Source: Pterois miles (Eukaryota > Chordata > Actinopteri > Perciformes > Scorpaenidae). From it: a stretch of DNA of 64,000 bases. The notes below the pieces were generated by a model. The model searched no databases. It was not told where the DNA came from and saw only the letters and a program-made list of their open reading frames with translations. Made by a program: the position numbers and the translations under genes. Positions 23,660 to 35,545 of the stretch are shown here, one piece after another (position 1 is the stretch's first letter; every line of letters starts with the position of its first letter). Where the stretch lies: the NCBI GenBank assembly GCA_947000775.1, contig CAMQGK010000463.1, positions 7,404,001 to 7,468,000 of the forward strand, read 5' to 3'.

Positions 23660-24559
23660 GCTTAGACAGTGATGTGACTGGCTGAGAGAGTATTTCATAA
23701 TCACCATAAATGCTGATCTATGATATGATTGGGTGATTTTCTTTTTTCTCCTCCATCTGATAAAATATAACAGCTTAATAATAACAAATGATACACAAAA
23801 TTTCTCAATTTCAGTAAACATTTATTGAGTAACACCTTTGGTCTGTCTCTCCAATCTACATTTTGTGTCTGCACTGCAGTGCACTTCTATATTTTAAATA
23901 AAAATACGGTGTAAATTAAATATCGAATACATGAAACAGGTAATCAATAAAACTGAACTTTGTCAAATACATTTTTGACTGAAAAAATAAAGTTTTAGTG
24001 TACTTAGCAGCATTTATCACAGATGCAGAGGAGTTATGTACCTTTTTTTTTTTTCAATTCAGGGTTTGATTCCCACTCCTCTGTATTTTTGTGTGTACGG
24101 GTTAGGCTGCGACACGATGAGCTAGCCAGCTAAATGTTGCTTACCTACACTGCTTGAAGGTATCCACAGTTATGCTGTGCTTCTGTCACAAAGAGGCACA
24201 TACACAGTGGTACTTAAAGTGCGTATAGGATTGTGGCAGCTGCCGATAGCGGCTGCCGGCACCACTGTTATACAGGACATTAAGTCCACACAGAACACCT
24301 GAAGATAGCCAGCATTAATTAGCTGAATGTTTATTGTTCATGGTACCAAGTTGGAAAAAACCTGAACTGAAAATCTTCAGACGAGTGGAAGTATATACAG
24401 TAAGGAGAATTGTTCTTAATGGGACACTGCTTGAAGAGTCGAATCGGGATGAGGAAACGGCAGAAAACACCAAAGACTTTTGGCACACTTTTGTGGAAAG
24501 CATCTTAGATATTTACATTTCATACCTTAGTTGCAGTCTAATGGGCCTCCTTATCAGTC

Positions 24560-24640
24560 ACTAAAAATACACTATATAACACAAATAGCATGGTAAAAAA
24601 AAAAAAAGCACAAAAGCATAATACTGTAGGTCCCCTTTAA
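24560..24640. mobile_element. Right end of a TTAA MITE
   Basis: ACTATATAACACAAATAGC, GCACAAAAGCATAATACTG and TAGGTCCCCTTTAA match, word for word and in order, the right part of the TTAA MITE at 3261-3551 (ACTATATAATACACTTACA, GCACAAAAGAATAAGAAG, CCTTTTTAA). The left part is missing or too diverged to see. Confidence 0.55.
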
Positions 24641-25559
24641 AACTTTGGCTGCATTTGAACAATGCTAATCGGTTCATCAGTTAATCAACGAATCATTTTA
24701 GCTCTAATTGTAATATATATATATTTTTTTAAATGTTGCATATTAAATTAGGTAATTATATGTAGGAGAATGGATATTTTCCTGTTGCATACATACTACA
24801 TACATTTAGTGTGGTTGTACCATCACAATTATTTAAACTTCTTAGCTAGTAAACAATCAGTTCTGCCTCTGCAAGTCTACATTTTAATAATATTTGTTTA
24901 TTCATGAACATATCCAACAAAAGGCTGAACACTGGCTGCAAGTGTTGTGTTTTCAGAGGCAACTAATCTGGGCTGCTTTGGGAGCTAAGCCTTTTTAGTT
25001 TCTGCTTGTCAATTGGAAAAAAAAAAGGCAGCATGTTGTACCTGTTGGCACTGCAGCTGTATGCCTCTGACATGGCAGTATGCAAAACCTCTTTTTTTCA
25101 GAGTACAGATCAGTGTGGTGACAAACCTAATATTCACTCCAGATTTCTCTGTTTCTGAAGTCAAGTGGTGGGTCAAAAGGGATAAAACCGTTTCCTTTCT
25201 CTTCTGATATGTGCTAATACTCAGTCTGTCAGTACCGAGGTGGCAAGGCCCTCAGGGAGGGTTTTGCACTGAACTATTTCTTGTCTGTAGAAAGATCAGT
25301 GAGGGTAATCTCTGTCTCTGCTATCCAGGACTGTGCAGCTGTGTTATTCAGTCTTTATCCTAAATCCGGTGAGAGAAAGACAGCAGAGAGAGAGAGGTAG
25401 AGGGAGAATTATTGGAAAACCAATGGAGAAAAAAATAGAGTATTTACAAAAGTAACATGATTGCAAAGAGGTTAGGGCATTGACAGGGGGGACACTTTTT
25501 CAGATGTAGCTAGATGGAAATGCATATTCACAAAGACTCATCCTCATACAAAGCAGTAA

Positions 25560-25860
25560 GTTAATCCTCTTCTTCCCTGATGGGACATTTTGAAGACGTC
25601 CTGTCCATCGATGGGGTTTAATATCCAGCACCATGCTACTGCACTTAGTAATCTTGTATAGCTATTTGAGATTTTCTCAGGCCAGAAGATGCTGCAGATT
25701 TTCCTAAGATATCCATTGTGGGAGACATCAGCGTTTTTCATGTCATGTTTTGTTGCCACACTGGTTTTATGTTGCTGAAGTATAGTCAGACCTTTGTTTT
25801 TAGGCTGTATTGCTTTGACTTCCAGATGGACTGGAGCCTTGCTCTGATGTGCTAATGTGC
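25560..25860 (-). pseudogene. Decayed non-LTR retrotransposon fragment
   Basis: An open frame on the minus strand (25544-25900) contains HNGYLRKICSIFWPEKISNS. I recognise this as the LRKI..I.WP.KISN motif near the C-terminal end of some non-LTR reverse transcriptases, where it follows the RT domain. Downstream residues ending in DVFKMSHQGRRGL sit where such proteins have a GHVLRM...GKRKRGRP-type stretch but are much altered. No catalytic RT motifs remain and both ends are lost. The clade is uncertain. Confidence 0.4.
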
Positions 25861-25934
25861 CATATAAAAAGGTGTACAATGAATATAATATTGTAAACAA
25901 ATTATTTCAACAGTTTTGTCATTCTGAATTGCAG

Positions 25935-26003
25935 GCATCGAATGAGCTTTTCAGAGATGACACACACTGCAGACCAAGGTCATATCAACATCACAGGAAC
26001 CAG
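25935..26003 (+). CDS. Candidate internal exon (69 bp), unidentified gene
   Basis: It is bounded by TTCTGAATTGCAG and the donor CAG/GTGAAT. Entered in phase 2, as the exon at 15.45 kb requires, it completes a Gln codon, stays open and reads HRMSFSEMTHTADQGHINIT, then GT and two bases of the next codon, leaving in phase 2. The length is a multiple of three, so it could be skipped without a frameshift. The acceptor polypyrimidine tract is modest. A second frame is also open, so coding is not proven. The product is unrecognised. Confidence 0.35.
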
Positions 26004-26744
26004 GTGAATGTATTGAACCTGCAGTGCTGGCTTTGAGACGAAGCGTTAACACACAGTGGGTGGAGAAAAGATCAGTATCTGGTCTTATTTTTTCAAACAT
26101 AAAGTTCTATGTTACTTGAAATTCATTCTGAAACTTATTTATGTCTTATTATACTGTACTGGGTTAAATCCATTTAATTGCTCAACTCTTGTGGGAGTGG
26201 AAATTGAAAACTGAGGTTTAATTTCATAGGTCTCTATTTTCAGGGGATTTTTCAGTGTCTCTAAAGCCCTTGCACTATTACTTGTCATGTAAAAAGCAAT
26301 TACAATCAGTGCGTGGATGAAATGTGTCATCAGAGAATCCATTAACAGTGTCCTCAGACCTTAATATTTACAGTCACCACCCTACTTTCAGAGGCAATGC
26401 TTGGTTTCATGAGTTGTGAAGGACAACTAAAAGGCATTGGTCTCATCTGTCGATCTGTATTGTTAGGAAGTCTATTCGAGGCAATTATGATTTCATAAAG
26501 GTATTTATTTGTACTGTTGTGCTTATATCACATAGCAAATGCTAAGAAAAGTTCTGTTGCTCACATGTCATTAATTAACGTGTGTTACAACTAGAAGTGT
26601 GCAATAAAGAGGTCTTTAAGGGGAAGGGAAAACACCATTAGATTGTAATCGACAATGTCCTCTCTTTAAGGAGAAGATAAGCAATAGGCTTCTAATAAAA
26701 CTAAGCTACTTCTTAATAGCGTTAACAGGCGTTAATATGTCATT

Positions 26745-27060
26745 TTGAAAAAAAAAAATGTTTTCACATTCTTGCCAGGAGTTGGATGAGAAGCTACAGC
26801 TACAACCAGCAGCCAGTTAGCTTAGCTAAGAATAAATACTGGAAGCTGTTAGCCAGGCTCTGTCCAAATATTAATTTGCCAATAAAAATGTTGTATTACC
26901 TGGCAACCTCACAGTGATAGCAAGACTCCAGAAAATGTCTTCCCATTTCTCCCGACTTAGTCTTTATGCTAAGCTAATTGACACCTGGTCACAAAACTTC
27001 TTTAACTGACATTTTCTATATCAATGGTTAGAGTATGTATTTCTGCAATTTTTATTTCAG
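26745..27060. mobile_element. Degenerate foldback MITE (fish-wide family)
   Basis: TTCTTGCCAGGAGTTGGATG, AGAAGCTACAGC, CCAGTTAGCTTAGCTAAGAA and CTGGCAACCTCACAGTGA occur in the order I recall for a common percomorph TTAA-type MITE. Downstream, AGTCTTTATGCTAAGCTAA is an inverted counterpart of the TTAGCTTAGCTAAGAATAAA word, giving foldback arms. Termini have decayed and boundaries are approximate. Confidence 0.5.
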
Positions 27061-27514
27061 CACCCAACTCTGTTTGAATATGGTTTCAAAGTCTTCCCCA
27101 CAATGGCAGGGATATAAATGTGGTGGAAAAATATTAAATCCCCTTATTTTATGTTAGTTGGTTTTTGCCTTAAGCAGTTTGCATAATGCTAAAACAGGGT
27201 TTGCGAAGTCTGACATTGTTGTTTGTTGACATTTTGGCAAATTAGCACCATTAAAAGTATGTTCAGTGTACCCACATATGTACTCACAACTATCACAGGA
27301 TTACTTAAATACTCAAGAAAACTGTGATGATTCTTCGGCAAGTTCTGGGACATAAGGAGCATCTTTATTTCTATGATTACTGGGTGGATTTATGTACATT
27401 TGTTTGCGATTGTCATTGGCAGTAAAAATATCACTGAGGAGTGTCACATCAGGTGCATACGTTTTTTTAATTACCTTAAAATCCCCCATGAGCATAGGTC
27501 TTGTGTTGAAGTCT

Positions 27515-27660
27515 CAAATAGTGTTTCCTGCAAGCCTCCTGGAACAGTCCAGGGCTTGGAAGCCAATTTTTGTAGTGGCCATACCGTGGAATTACAATAT
27601 TTGTGTCCGTCACATGCTATTAGGCCCAAAAAGACTTTTTCCTCATAGACTTACATTGGG
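27515..27660. repeat. Possible unclassified interspersed repeat
   Basis: GGAAGCCAATTTTTGTAGTG, GCCATACCGTGGAATT, TGTGTCCGTCACATG and CATAGACTTACATTGGGAA look like words of a dispersed fish repeat I have seen. No ends or inverted repeats are visible, and the class is unknown. Confidence 0.25.
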
Positions 27661-27683
27661 AACAAGATGACTGTAAATCAAAG

Positions 27684-27706
27684 GATTATTATTATTATTA
27701 TTATTT
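27684..27706. repeat. (ATT)n microsatellite
   Basis: Seven or so ATT triplets. Confidence 0.85.
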
Positions 27707-29097
27707 TGGTAAATCAATTTCCTAACTCCCAATATGAACACTTAAAATAGCCCTTATTTCAGTCATAAGCTCCTTAAAGTTGTAAAATGCACTAATGGCC
27801 AAATCCAGAGTTATTTCCTTTCACATAACGAACTGCTGTTCATGCTGGGAGGCATGGTTAAAGGAAACTGTAGCATGCTTGCCATGGATGTGGAAGATGC
27901 AGCATTTTTGGCATTATGCACCACTGAAAAACTTTCATACAAATGAACGTGGTCTTGCCTCAAACGCTGTATCTAGTTCTCTTTATACTGTGCATCCATG
28001 GTTTCCCGTAATAATGACCCTTAAAATGAAGCTATGTCCTTCGGCACTTTTTCATGACACTTTTGTCTACAGATTGTGACCAGTTCACCCTTTCAGTGTT
28101 GCCATATCCCTTCACTTGTTGTTTTATTTCAGTACTGTTTAGATGCCCGAAAAGATAAAACTCAGTAATTAAATAATTAAAAACATTTACTGCATTTGTG
28201 TCCCTTCAACATCTCTCTTCTGACCTCTGAGCAGCTCTTTACTTAGCAACACCATGCCAGGGTTCCCTCTCAGGTCTGCTTTTAAGCTCTACTTAAACAT
28301 GCATATGATCTCACAGCTCCTCAAACATCACCATAAGTTTGTTTATTAAAAATGACATATCAAAAGCTCTTCTTTGATATGTCAAACGCTCCACTGCTAA
28401 TTTATGTATTTGAATTAGAGAAAAATATGTGGACCCTTTTCCAAATGGTATTTTAAGTGTCAAAATTATTTACCAACACAAATCATCTCTGCTGTCTATT
28501 GGTGACATTATGGCCTGCATGCTTATCGGCTATTTGCTGAAACAGCAGCAGAAAATACTAATCACTAAAGTTAATACAATTCTAAAACTGTCTAGTTGTG
28601 TGAAAGTTGCTCAAATATTCTGCATGCAAAGATAAAGCGCAGACAAATGGTTTCAATTATTTAAATAAAGAAACTATGCCAGCAGATCAGATGGTGCAGC
28701 TGCAGTTACAGCACTCATACTGTATTTCTCCAGCACTACAGCGAAGCAAAATTAATTCTTTCTACAGTCACAGGGTTTTGCCAAGAGCAATCTGAAATTA
28801 TCAAGTGGATCCCACAGAAAAACTCAGCTCTGTCTTTGAAATCCATGAACTCTTTGTATTTCGTTTGGAGTTTGGTCCTTTCACACTGCTTTTCCATAAT
28901 TGAAGCACATAAATAATTGTACAGACAGAAAGAGAGATTATAATGAATAATTCTGGTTCAGATGTGAAGCTGTTTCGTGTTGTCCCCATTGCTGTTGTCA
29001 TGTGAAAATGAATAAATTGATGTTTGGGGGAGCTACTAAGATGAATTGAATGTGGCAATGCAGTAAGCTTTTTGTCTCTGTCTTTTCTGTCAGCCAG

Positions 29098-29157
29098 ACG
29101 TTCTGCTGCCTCCCCTGACAAATGTGACAGCGAGCCAAGTTTGACGACTGATTACAG
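29098..29157 (+). CDS. Candidate internal exon (60 bp), unidentified gene
   Basis: A strong pyrimidine tract (TTTTTGTCTCTGTCTTTTCT) leads to tandem acceptors GTCAG and CCAG; the donor is ACAG/GTAGCA. Using the second acceptor and entering in phase 2, the exon completes an Arg codon and reads RSAASPDKCDSEPSLTTDY, leaving in phase 2; the first acceptor would give an early in-frame stop. The serine/acidic composition and agreement of phase with the two upstream exons favour a real gene, probably encoding a disordered N-terminal region. Only three short exons support this and the product is unrecognised. Confidence 0.38.
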
Positions 29158-30007
29158 GTAGCAGTTAATACATTAATCTCAACTGAGCTCTCGACATTAC
29201 CTGTTTCTTTTGTTCCTTGTTTCTTTTTCATGGAGGAGATTTTCTCACTTTCTGTGCAGTGAGCAATCCTAGTCTGTTGAACATGATGGACAAATACAGT
29301 ACATGCTAGAAATGTAATTACCTACATGCTAATTGACAACAGTATGTGCTGTATATTTACACAGTGTATGCAAATACAGTATAATGTAAATCTATAAATA
29401 GGGGGATCAGTATAACCAAAATGCAGCTTAGTGTACTTATATGACAAAGTATTGTCTGTGGTCAGTGATGACACATTTAGTGGATTACAGTATTATTTTT
29501 ATACAGGTTAAATGTTAAACTACCAGTGCTACATTAAGTCTCAAAATATCACCACTTTCTGTTTAAATTTCAGTTATTTGTGCAGGAATATTGCTCTGTG
29601 TACAGAGAAGGTGAGATCAAAATTGGCATAAACAAAATTGAGAGCAATGTGGAGAATTCGTATTGAGATGGTGTAACGTAGCTTAAAGATGAGACATAAA
29701 AGAGGATGCTTTTTTAGGGTTCATTAGCTTTCATGCAGTAATATGTATTTTTTTTTTTTTTTGTAAGAAAGCGACCCATTTTATAAGCAGCGGTCTGTAA
29801 TTTAGCTTAGAACTGTATGAGCTCAGCCTCTTATTACACTTTTTAAAGTGCATTAGCATCTACAGCAGGACCTCCACTGTAATCTGCTGTTTTAGTGGAG
29901 GGAATGAGTCTTAAATGCATCTTTAAAATAATATTAAAATATTAATATTTAAACTAATATTTTTTTGGACTCGTAAGATCTCATTTGTCTTAAATAGAAC
30001 TATTTTT
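29158..30007. other. No gene seen
   Basis: AT-rich sequence following the candidate donor. If the gene is real this is the beginning of a third intron with no downstream exon in the window. A T-run lies near 29749-29762. Confidence 0.35.
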
Positions 30008-30931
30008 TAGGGGTGTGACGATATAGTGTGCCATATTTTGGGATAGAAAACGTGACAATATGCATGGTTGACAGAACTATCGCGATATTTTGAGGATGTT
30101 ATGATAACTAAAAAATGCGCTACTTTGGCTCTGATCAGCCTCCTCTCTCTGTCAGTGCTCTCCACCAGTCTCCACTGTGTAGTCTGGCTCAGTGTCCTGC
30201 CCACAGTATCTATCTGATTGGTTACACGTTATCAGCAATAGCCAATCAACACTGAGATTTTCCTTGCTCAGACTGACAGCAGAGAACAGACAGCACGGAG
30301 CTGCTGCGGGGAGTGGAGCTGTGTTCTCTCCTCTCTCGGAAATGATCCGATTATATGATGACAAGCATGTGCAGTTTCCCAGTTACACCGCTGAAAACGG
30401 TCAAATAATTCACGCTGTTGCAGTGACAAGTCAACTATCAATGAGATAACAGTGTTTATTTATGTTGCCTTAGTTATAGCTGTGAGTCATATTGGTGAGT
30501 CTGCAACTGAAACTTATTTTAGCAGTATGAGTTGGTGTTTTTACATGTACGTTTCCATGAACAATGTAAACTAATGTAGAGTGTTGTAGAGCTAACTTGA
30601 ATACAATAATGTGTTAATTTGTTGATGCATAATTGATCGTCTCTAACGTTATTTCTTACACGGCACTTAACCAGGCGGGTCCTCTGTCTCAACCAGGACT
30701 ACTACGTAATGTTACCGAGTTACTTTTATTTAAATCTGGAGCAAATCCACACAAAAATAACTAGAATACCTGGTTAACATAAAAATGGAGCTATAGGGCA
30801 AACAGCATCGCTTTACATTTTGTCTTTTGTATAAAAGACATATTTGCATCATTCAAGTTCTGTTCAAATTATTGTTATATCATATTGAGGTGGTGAAAAT
30901 AGTGTATCATGAGTGTATCGTCACACCCCTG
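30008..30931. mobile_element. hAT-type non-autonomous transposon
   Basis: The left end TAGGGGTGTGACGATATAGT and the reverse complement of the right end, CAGGGGTGTGACGATACACT, share AGGGGTGTGACGATA. They are flanked by CTATTTTT (30000-30007) and CTATTTTC (30932-30939), matching at 7 of 8 bases. The interior shares several blocks with the relic at 3565-4653 (GAGTTGGTGT.TTTACATGTA, TTTGTTGATGCATAATT). A comparatively GC-rich, CpG-containing middle (30.25-30.42 kb) encodes nothing I recognise. This is the best preserved of the larger hAT copies here. Confidence 0.75.
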
Positions 30932-30939
30932 CTATTTTC

Positions 30940-31629
30940 ACCTCTGTCGCTCTTAACTTAGAAGGTAAATATTTTTTTCTACTGAATATTCAAATATAAA
31001 AACGATGAAATGCGGCCAAGTCTCTCCTTCAGAATATCAACTTGAGCAGCTGTGTAAAGACATTAGTTACTTAGTGATTATAAAATGTCAAACATGCCAA
31101 GAATTCATATTACAGTCACTTTAGGGTTACTCTGAGGCAATTTATGACCATAAAAACCATGTATCTCCAAGTTAAGCATTAGAGCTTTTTCACTGAAGAC
31201 ATTTTGACTTGTCAGTCACAGTAACAGAAGCCCAAGTGAAATTAATAAAAGTATTGATGACTGATTGCATTTAGATGCTTCAGTTTAATGGACCTGGTAG
31301 CGTGTATGCTGGCTCACTGTCACACTGTCATGATTTACTGGGACACCTTTTTCTTTTGCTTATGTTTTTACATCTTTTGCTTGTCATGATTATGAAGCAT
31401 TATGAAGCATTTTGATATTAGACATGTTGCTGCTAGTTACCCGCTATATGGAGCATGTAGTGAATGCATTAGGACTAGCAATGTTATTATGACATAGTAT
31501 GGTTTATTTGCAGATATGAGAGGAAAGAATACCAAATTCTCCAAGTTTGTCTTTCATAGCGTACAGTAAGTTTACATTCAAGTTAGAAAGACCTTTAGCA
31601 GCTGTCGTAATTAGAGGGATTAATGTGAT
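30940..31629. other. No gene seen
   Basis: AT-rich sequence between the hAT element and the repeat field. It contains a small direct duplication (ATTATGAAGC, near 31390) and nothing else notable. Confidence 0.4.
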
Positions 31630-32719
31630 TTTATAGCATGACTTCATATGACATACTATACTATGACATTTTATCACATACTATTACTATGACTTTCTAG
31701 ACATTTTATGACATACTATACTACATTATTAAAAAATACTACACTGACTTTTTATGACATTTTATGGCACTGAATTCTTTGACATACAGTAATGTGACTT
31801 TCCTATCACATTTTTATGGCATGCTATTCTATAAAACCTTTATATGACATCCCATACTGTGACAATGCAGAGACTTTGATGCAGAAAAAACTTGAAACAC
31901 CAGGTAAATTTAAAAAAAAAAAAGAAAAAGTCTTTATTCAAAAGCAGTTAGATCATACACATAAAATCATTTCAAAAGTTAACAAAACAGACAAGGGGCA
32001 GGCTGAGATCCACATGGAGTCAGGAGCTGAAACGACAGGAGGATTTAGTATTTCAAAGTAAAACCGGATAACAAAATAAATTAACAGGATGTTACGCTAT
32101 ACTTCAAATTATATATCATTTATAGTATGTTGGAAAAAAAAAATCAACATTGTATGACAAGAATGAAAACATGAACATGACATGAAATTTTTTTTCCTCA
32201 CATATTCAGTTTTTTCAAGAAACTATACTATAACTTATTTTTAGACGTTTTTTGACAAACACTGGCTTTTTATTTTTCGATATTCTATATTATGACTTTT
32301 CCCCCCGTTTTGCTACATAATATACTTTAACTTATTTTTTTCAATATACTATACTTTTTTTTTCTACATAGTAAGACTTTATCGACATTATACTGACTTT
32401 TTTTTAAAACTTTTTCAACCTACTATATAATAACTTTTCACTGACATACTACTTGACAATGCACAGATTTTTTTTCATTTTTCGACATACTAAATGACTA
32501 TTTTTTAACATACTACATTGACTTTTCTACACAGTATACCATATTTTTTTTTCGACATGATATACTATGACTTTTTTTTTGCGATAACTATACTATGACA
32601 TGAAATTTTTTAGACATACTAAACTGACTTTTTTTGACATATTACAACACTATGGCTTTTTTATGTTTTGACATAACATACTATGGTTTAAACTTTTTGA
32701 TAGGATGACTTTTTCATCA

Positions 32720-33123
32720 TACTGCCGTATGTTTCGTACTACAAGGCGCACTGGATTATAGGGCGCACTATCAATGAACGTATCAATTTTCATACATAAG
32801 GCGCTCTCGTCTCGTGATAGTGGAGTAACTCCCTCGGTGTTGCCTCCCTGTCTTGGTTAATGTGTGTTCGCCTTCTGTCATCCAACGCTCCCACGCAGCT
32901 CGTAATTTAACTTTGAATGACCCATTGACACCAATATCTAGCGGTTCTTTAGTTAATCCACCCGGAATGACGGCAAGCTCCGAATTAGTTTTCTTCACTT
33001 TCATTTTGACAGTGTCAGTGAGTTCTGGTATTCCCCCGACCACATAAAATTGGTTTGAGGTCAGTAAGCACAACCAGAATTATATATTATAAGATATAAG
33101 ATATTTGATTATAAAATACGGTA
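32720..33123 (-). mobile_element. Internally deleted pogo/Tigger-like DNA transposon
   Basis: The left end has CTGCCGTATGTTTCG, then TACAAGGCGCACTGGATTAT and AGGGCGCACTATCAATGAA; the right end is AAAATACGGTA. Ends of this TACCGTATTTT/AAGGCGCAC type belong to fish pogo-like Tc1/mariner-superfamily elements. Between them a minus-strand frame encodes the C-terminal part of a DDE transposase (listed separately). Most of the transposase and the right subterminal region are missing. Confidence 0.65.
32783..33073 (-). pseudogene. pogo-like DDE transposase fragment
   Basis: The minus-strand frame reads, in order, LAVIPGGLTKEPLDIGVNGS, FKVKLRAAWERWMTEGEH and LTKTGRQHRGSYSTI. The pattern VIPGGLT..LQPLD...N..FK....WM is the region of pogo/Tigger DDE transposases around the third catalytic acidic residue and just after it. 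Here the LQ of LQPLD is missing (KEPLD), indicating a small in-frame deletion. There is no DNA-binding domain and no first or second catalytic Asp. It is a remnant, not a functional gene. In full-length relatives the family cuts and pastes DNA at TA sites. Confidence 0.65.
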
Positions 33124-33518
33124 TATTAAGACTTGTCTACATAATGTACTGACTTGTTCTTCGAAAATGTACTATGATTTTTAAATTTTTTTGACACTGA
33201 CTATTTTGACATACTATACTATGACTTATTTTTGACACTAGTTTTTTTTTTTTTTTCATTTTTTTGACATACTGCACAGTATAATTAATGTAACTTACAT
33301 TTTTTTGACATACTATAGACTTTTTTGACATGATACTGACTTCAACATGCTACACTATGGCTTTTTTATTTTTTGACATAACACTGATTTTACATTATTT
33401 TCCGGTGACTTTTACTATTACTTTTTAAATTCTGTCATCATACTATAGTGTGACGTTATTTATTCTACATTATATTCTTTGACTTTTTTTCAACATAATA
33501 TACTAAGATGTTTTATCG

Positions 33519-33541
33519 ACATACATACATACATACATACA
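33519..33541. repeat. (CATA)n microsatellite
   Basis: Five to six tetramer copies, probably grown from the CATACTAT word of the surrounding field. Confidence 0.85.
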
Positions 33542-33906
33542 TTTTAAAAAAATTCAATATGATATGCTATGACTAAATTTTTTTCGTCATACTATACTAT
33601 GACTTTTATGTCATAATGGACTAACATTTATTTATACTGACTTTTCTCTACATAGTATACAATGACTTTAATCGACATTACTATACTATGACTTAAAAAA
33701 TTCAACACCGACGTTTATTTTTTTTTCAACATACTATATTATGACTTTAGTTTTCCATACAGTATACTATGACTTTTTATCAACATACTAAACTGACTTT
33801 TAACATGCTATGCTATAATTTTTTTCGACATATTATACTAAGACTTTTTAAATAAAATTTCAACATACTGACTTTGTTGACATACTATATTGTGACTTTT
33901 CATAGT

Positions 33907-34195
33907 TCATTTTCGTCATGCTTTTTGTGGACTTACTAAACTATGACTTTTTTACATGACATTTCACAGGATAAACTTCAAGGTTCTACTCACCACCTAC
34001 AAAGCCCTCCTCCATGTCTGCAGATGACAACGTCCAGAGAGTCTCCAGGACCAAGCACTGAACCTGGGGTGACAGGGCTCTCAGTCATTAACCCATCTCT
34101 GTGGAGCTCACTACCAAGTCACATCCAAAGTGAGTCCAAAGTTTACTATTTGCTTTTTGTTCCTTTAAATATAAATAAACATGTTATGACTATTT
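33907..34195 (+). pseudogene. Decayed CR1/L2-group LINE C-terminal fragment, copy 1
   Basis: Within the repeat field, one frame reads INFKVLLTTYKALLHVCR, and after frameshifts another reads LSVINPSLWSSLPSHIQS. These match the FK.LLLTYKALHG and DRAFSV.AP.LWN.LP motifs that end the ORF2 protein of many fish CR1/L2-group LINEs. Stops (TGA) and frame changes show it is dead. The first ~140 bp, including flanking field sequence, recur at 35361-35502. Confidence 0.55.
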
Positions 34196-35360
34196 TTTCG
34201 ACATACTGAACTGACTTTTTTCAACATAGTGTACTAGGACTTATTTTGTCATATAACTTTTTCTACATTATATACTTGGACTTATTTTTTCAACATACTA
34301 TGATTTTTTTTCTACATAGTATGACTTTTTACATATTACTATGCTGACTTTGTAATTATTTGACATACTATACAATGACTTTTCTATATAGTATACTATG
34401 ACTTTATCGACATACTATACTATAACTTTTTTGGTATAATGTACTATGATTTTAAAATTTTTTGGACATACTATATATACCTTTTTTGACATACTATACT
34501 GACTTTTTTTAAAATTTTGACGTACTATGACTTTTTGATATACTACACTATGATTGTTTTTTATTTTATAGACATACCATACTATGACTTTTTTAAAACT
34601 TTAAAAGTTTTTAAAGTTTTTAAAAACTATACTATGACTTAATTTCATCATCATACTATACAATGACTCTTTTCTATATACTATCTGTTTTATTTTTTTC
34701 AACATACTATACTATGACTTTTGACATACAATAGAGTTTTCCGGCATACTTTACTATGACATTTAAAAAAACATTTCAACATAACATACTATGGCTTTTT
34801 TTAAATATTTTTTCAACATAACATACTAGAACATACTTGCATACTACTTACGACTTTTATTTATTTTTTTTACACATACTAGAAGTTTTTTGGACATACT
34901 ATACTATGACTGTTTCAACATACTTTACTATGACTTTTTTTTTTAAATATTTTGACATGACAAAAAAAATCAACAAACTACACTATAGCTTCTTTTTGAC
35001 AGAACGCTATGATTTTTTGAAACACTTATATTATGACTTTTGACAGACTTAAAAATAATGTACTATAAGACATACTATACTATGACTATATGACTATTTT
35101 TTCTTCATACTACACTATGACTTTTTCTTTTTTCTACGTAATATACTTTGACTTTTATTTTACCAACATACTACACTATGATGTTTTTTCGACATAATGT
35201 GCTTTGATTTAAAATTTTTTGATATACTATACTATGACTTTTTATGGACATACTATACTATGATTGTAAAAAAAACTTATGCTATACTATGACTTTTTCA
35301 GGAGCTTTTTTCAACATACAGTATACTATGACTTTTTATCAACATACTAAACTGACTTCA

Positions 35361-35502
35361 TTTTCGTCATGATTTTTATGGACTTACTAAACTATGACTT
35401 TTTTACATGACATTTCAAAGGATAAACTTCAAGGTTCTACTCACCACCTACAAGGCCCTCCTCCATGTCTGCAGATGACAACGTCCAGCGAGTCTCCAGG
35501 AC
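35361..35502 (+). repeat. Duplicate of the LINE fragment, copy 2
   Basis: From TTTTCGTCATG through GACAACGTCCAG.GAGTCTCCAGGAC this is nearly identical to 33910-34050, including the flanking ACTAAACTATGACTTTTTTA that belongs to the repeat field. It then stops abruptly and returns to field sequence. The LINE piece was therefore duplicated together with the field, about 1.45 kb apart, rather than inserted twice. Confidence 0.75.
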
Positions 35503-35545
35503 TATATAAAATTCATTGTATACTTTGACTTTTATTTTTTCAGCA

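Larger units (their letters stand above)
15505..25934 (+). other. Putative first intron, rich in transposon relics
   Basis: If the exons at 15.45 and 25.94 kb belong together, this ~10.4-kb interval is intron 1. It begins GTAAGT and ends TTGCAG. It holds hAT-type relics, L2 tails, a CA repeat and MITE fragments listed separately. The remaining unique stretches, including 16.2-17.4, 18.7-20.5, 21.8-22.7 and 23.7-25.5 kb, show no exon I can place in the chain. Confidence 0.35.
26004..29097 (+). other. Putative second intron
   Basis: The interval between the candidate exons at 25.94 and 29.10 kb starts GTGAAT and ends GTCAGCCAG. Apart from the MITE and repeats listed, I see no exon or RNA gene in it. 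Confidence 0.3.

Noticed and set aside
33514..33545. Telomere-like or interstitial short-repeat signal
   Set aside because: The repeat is CATA, not TTAGGG, and is very short.
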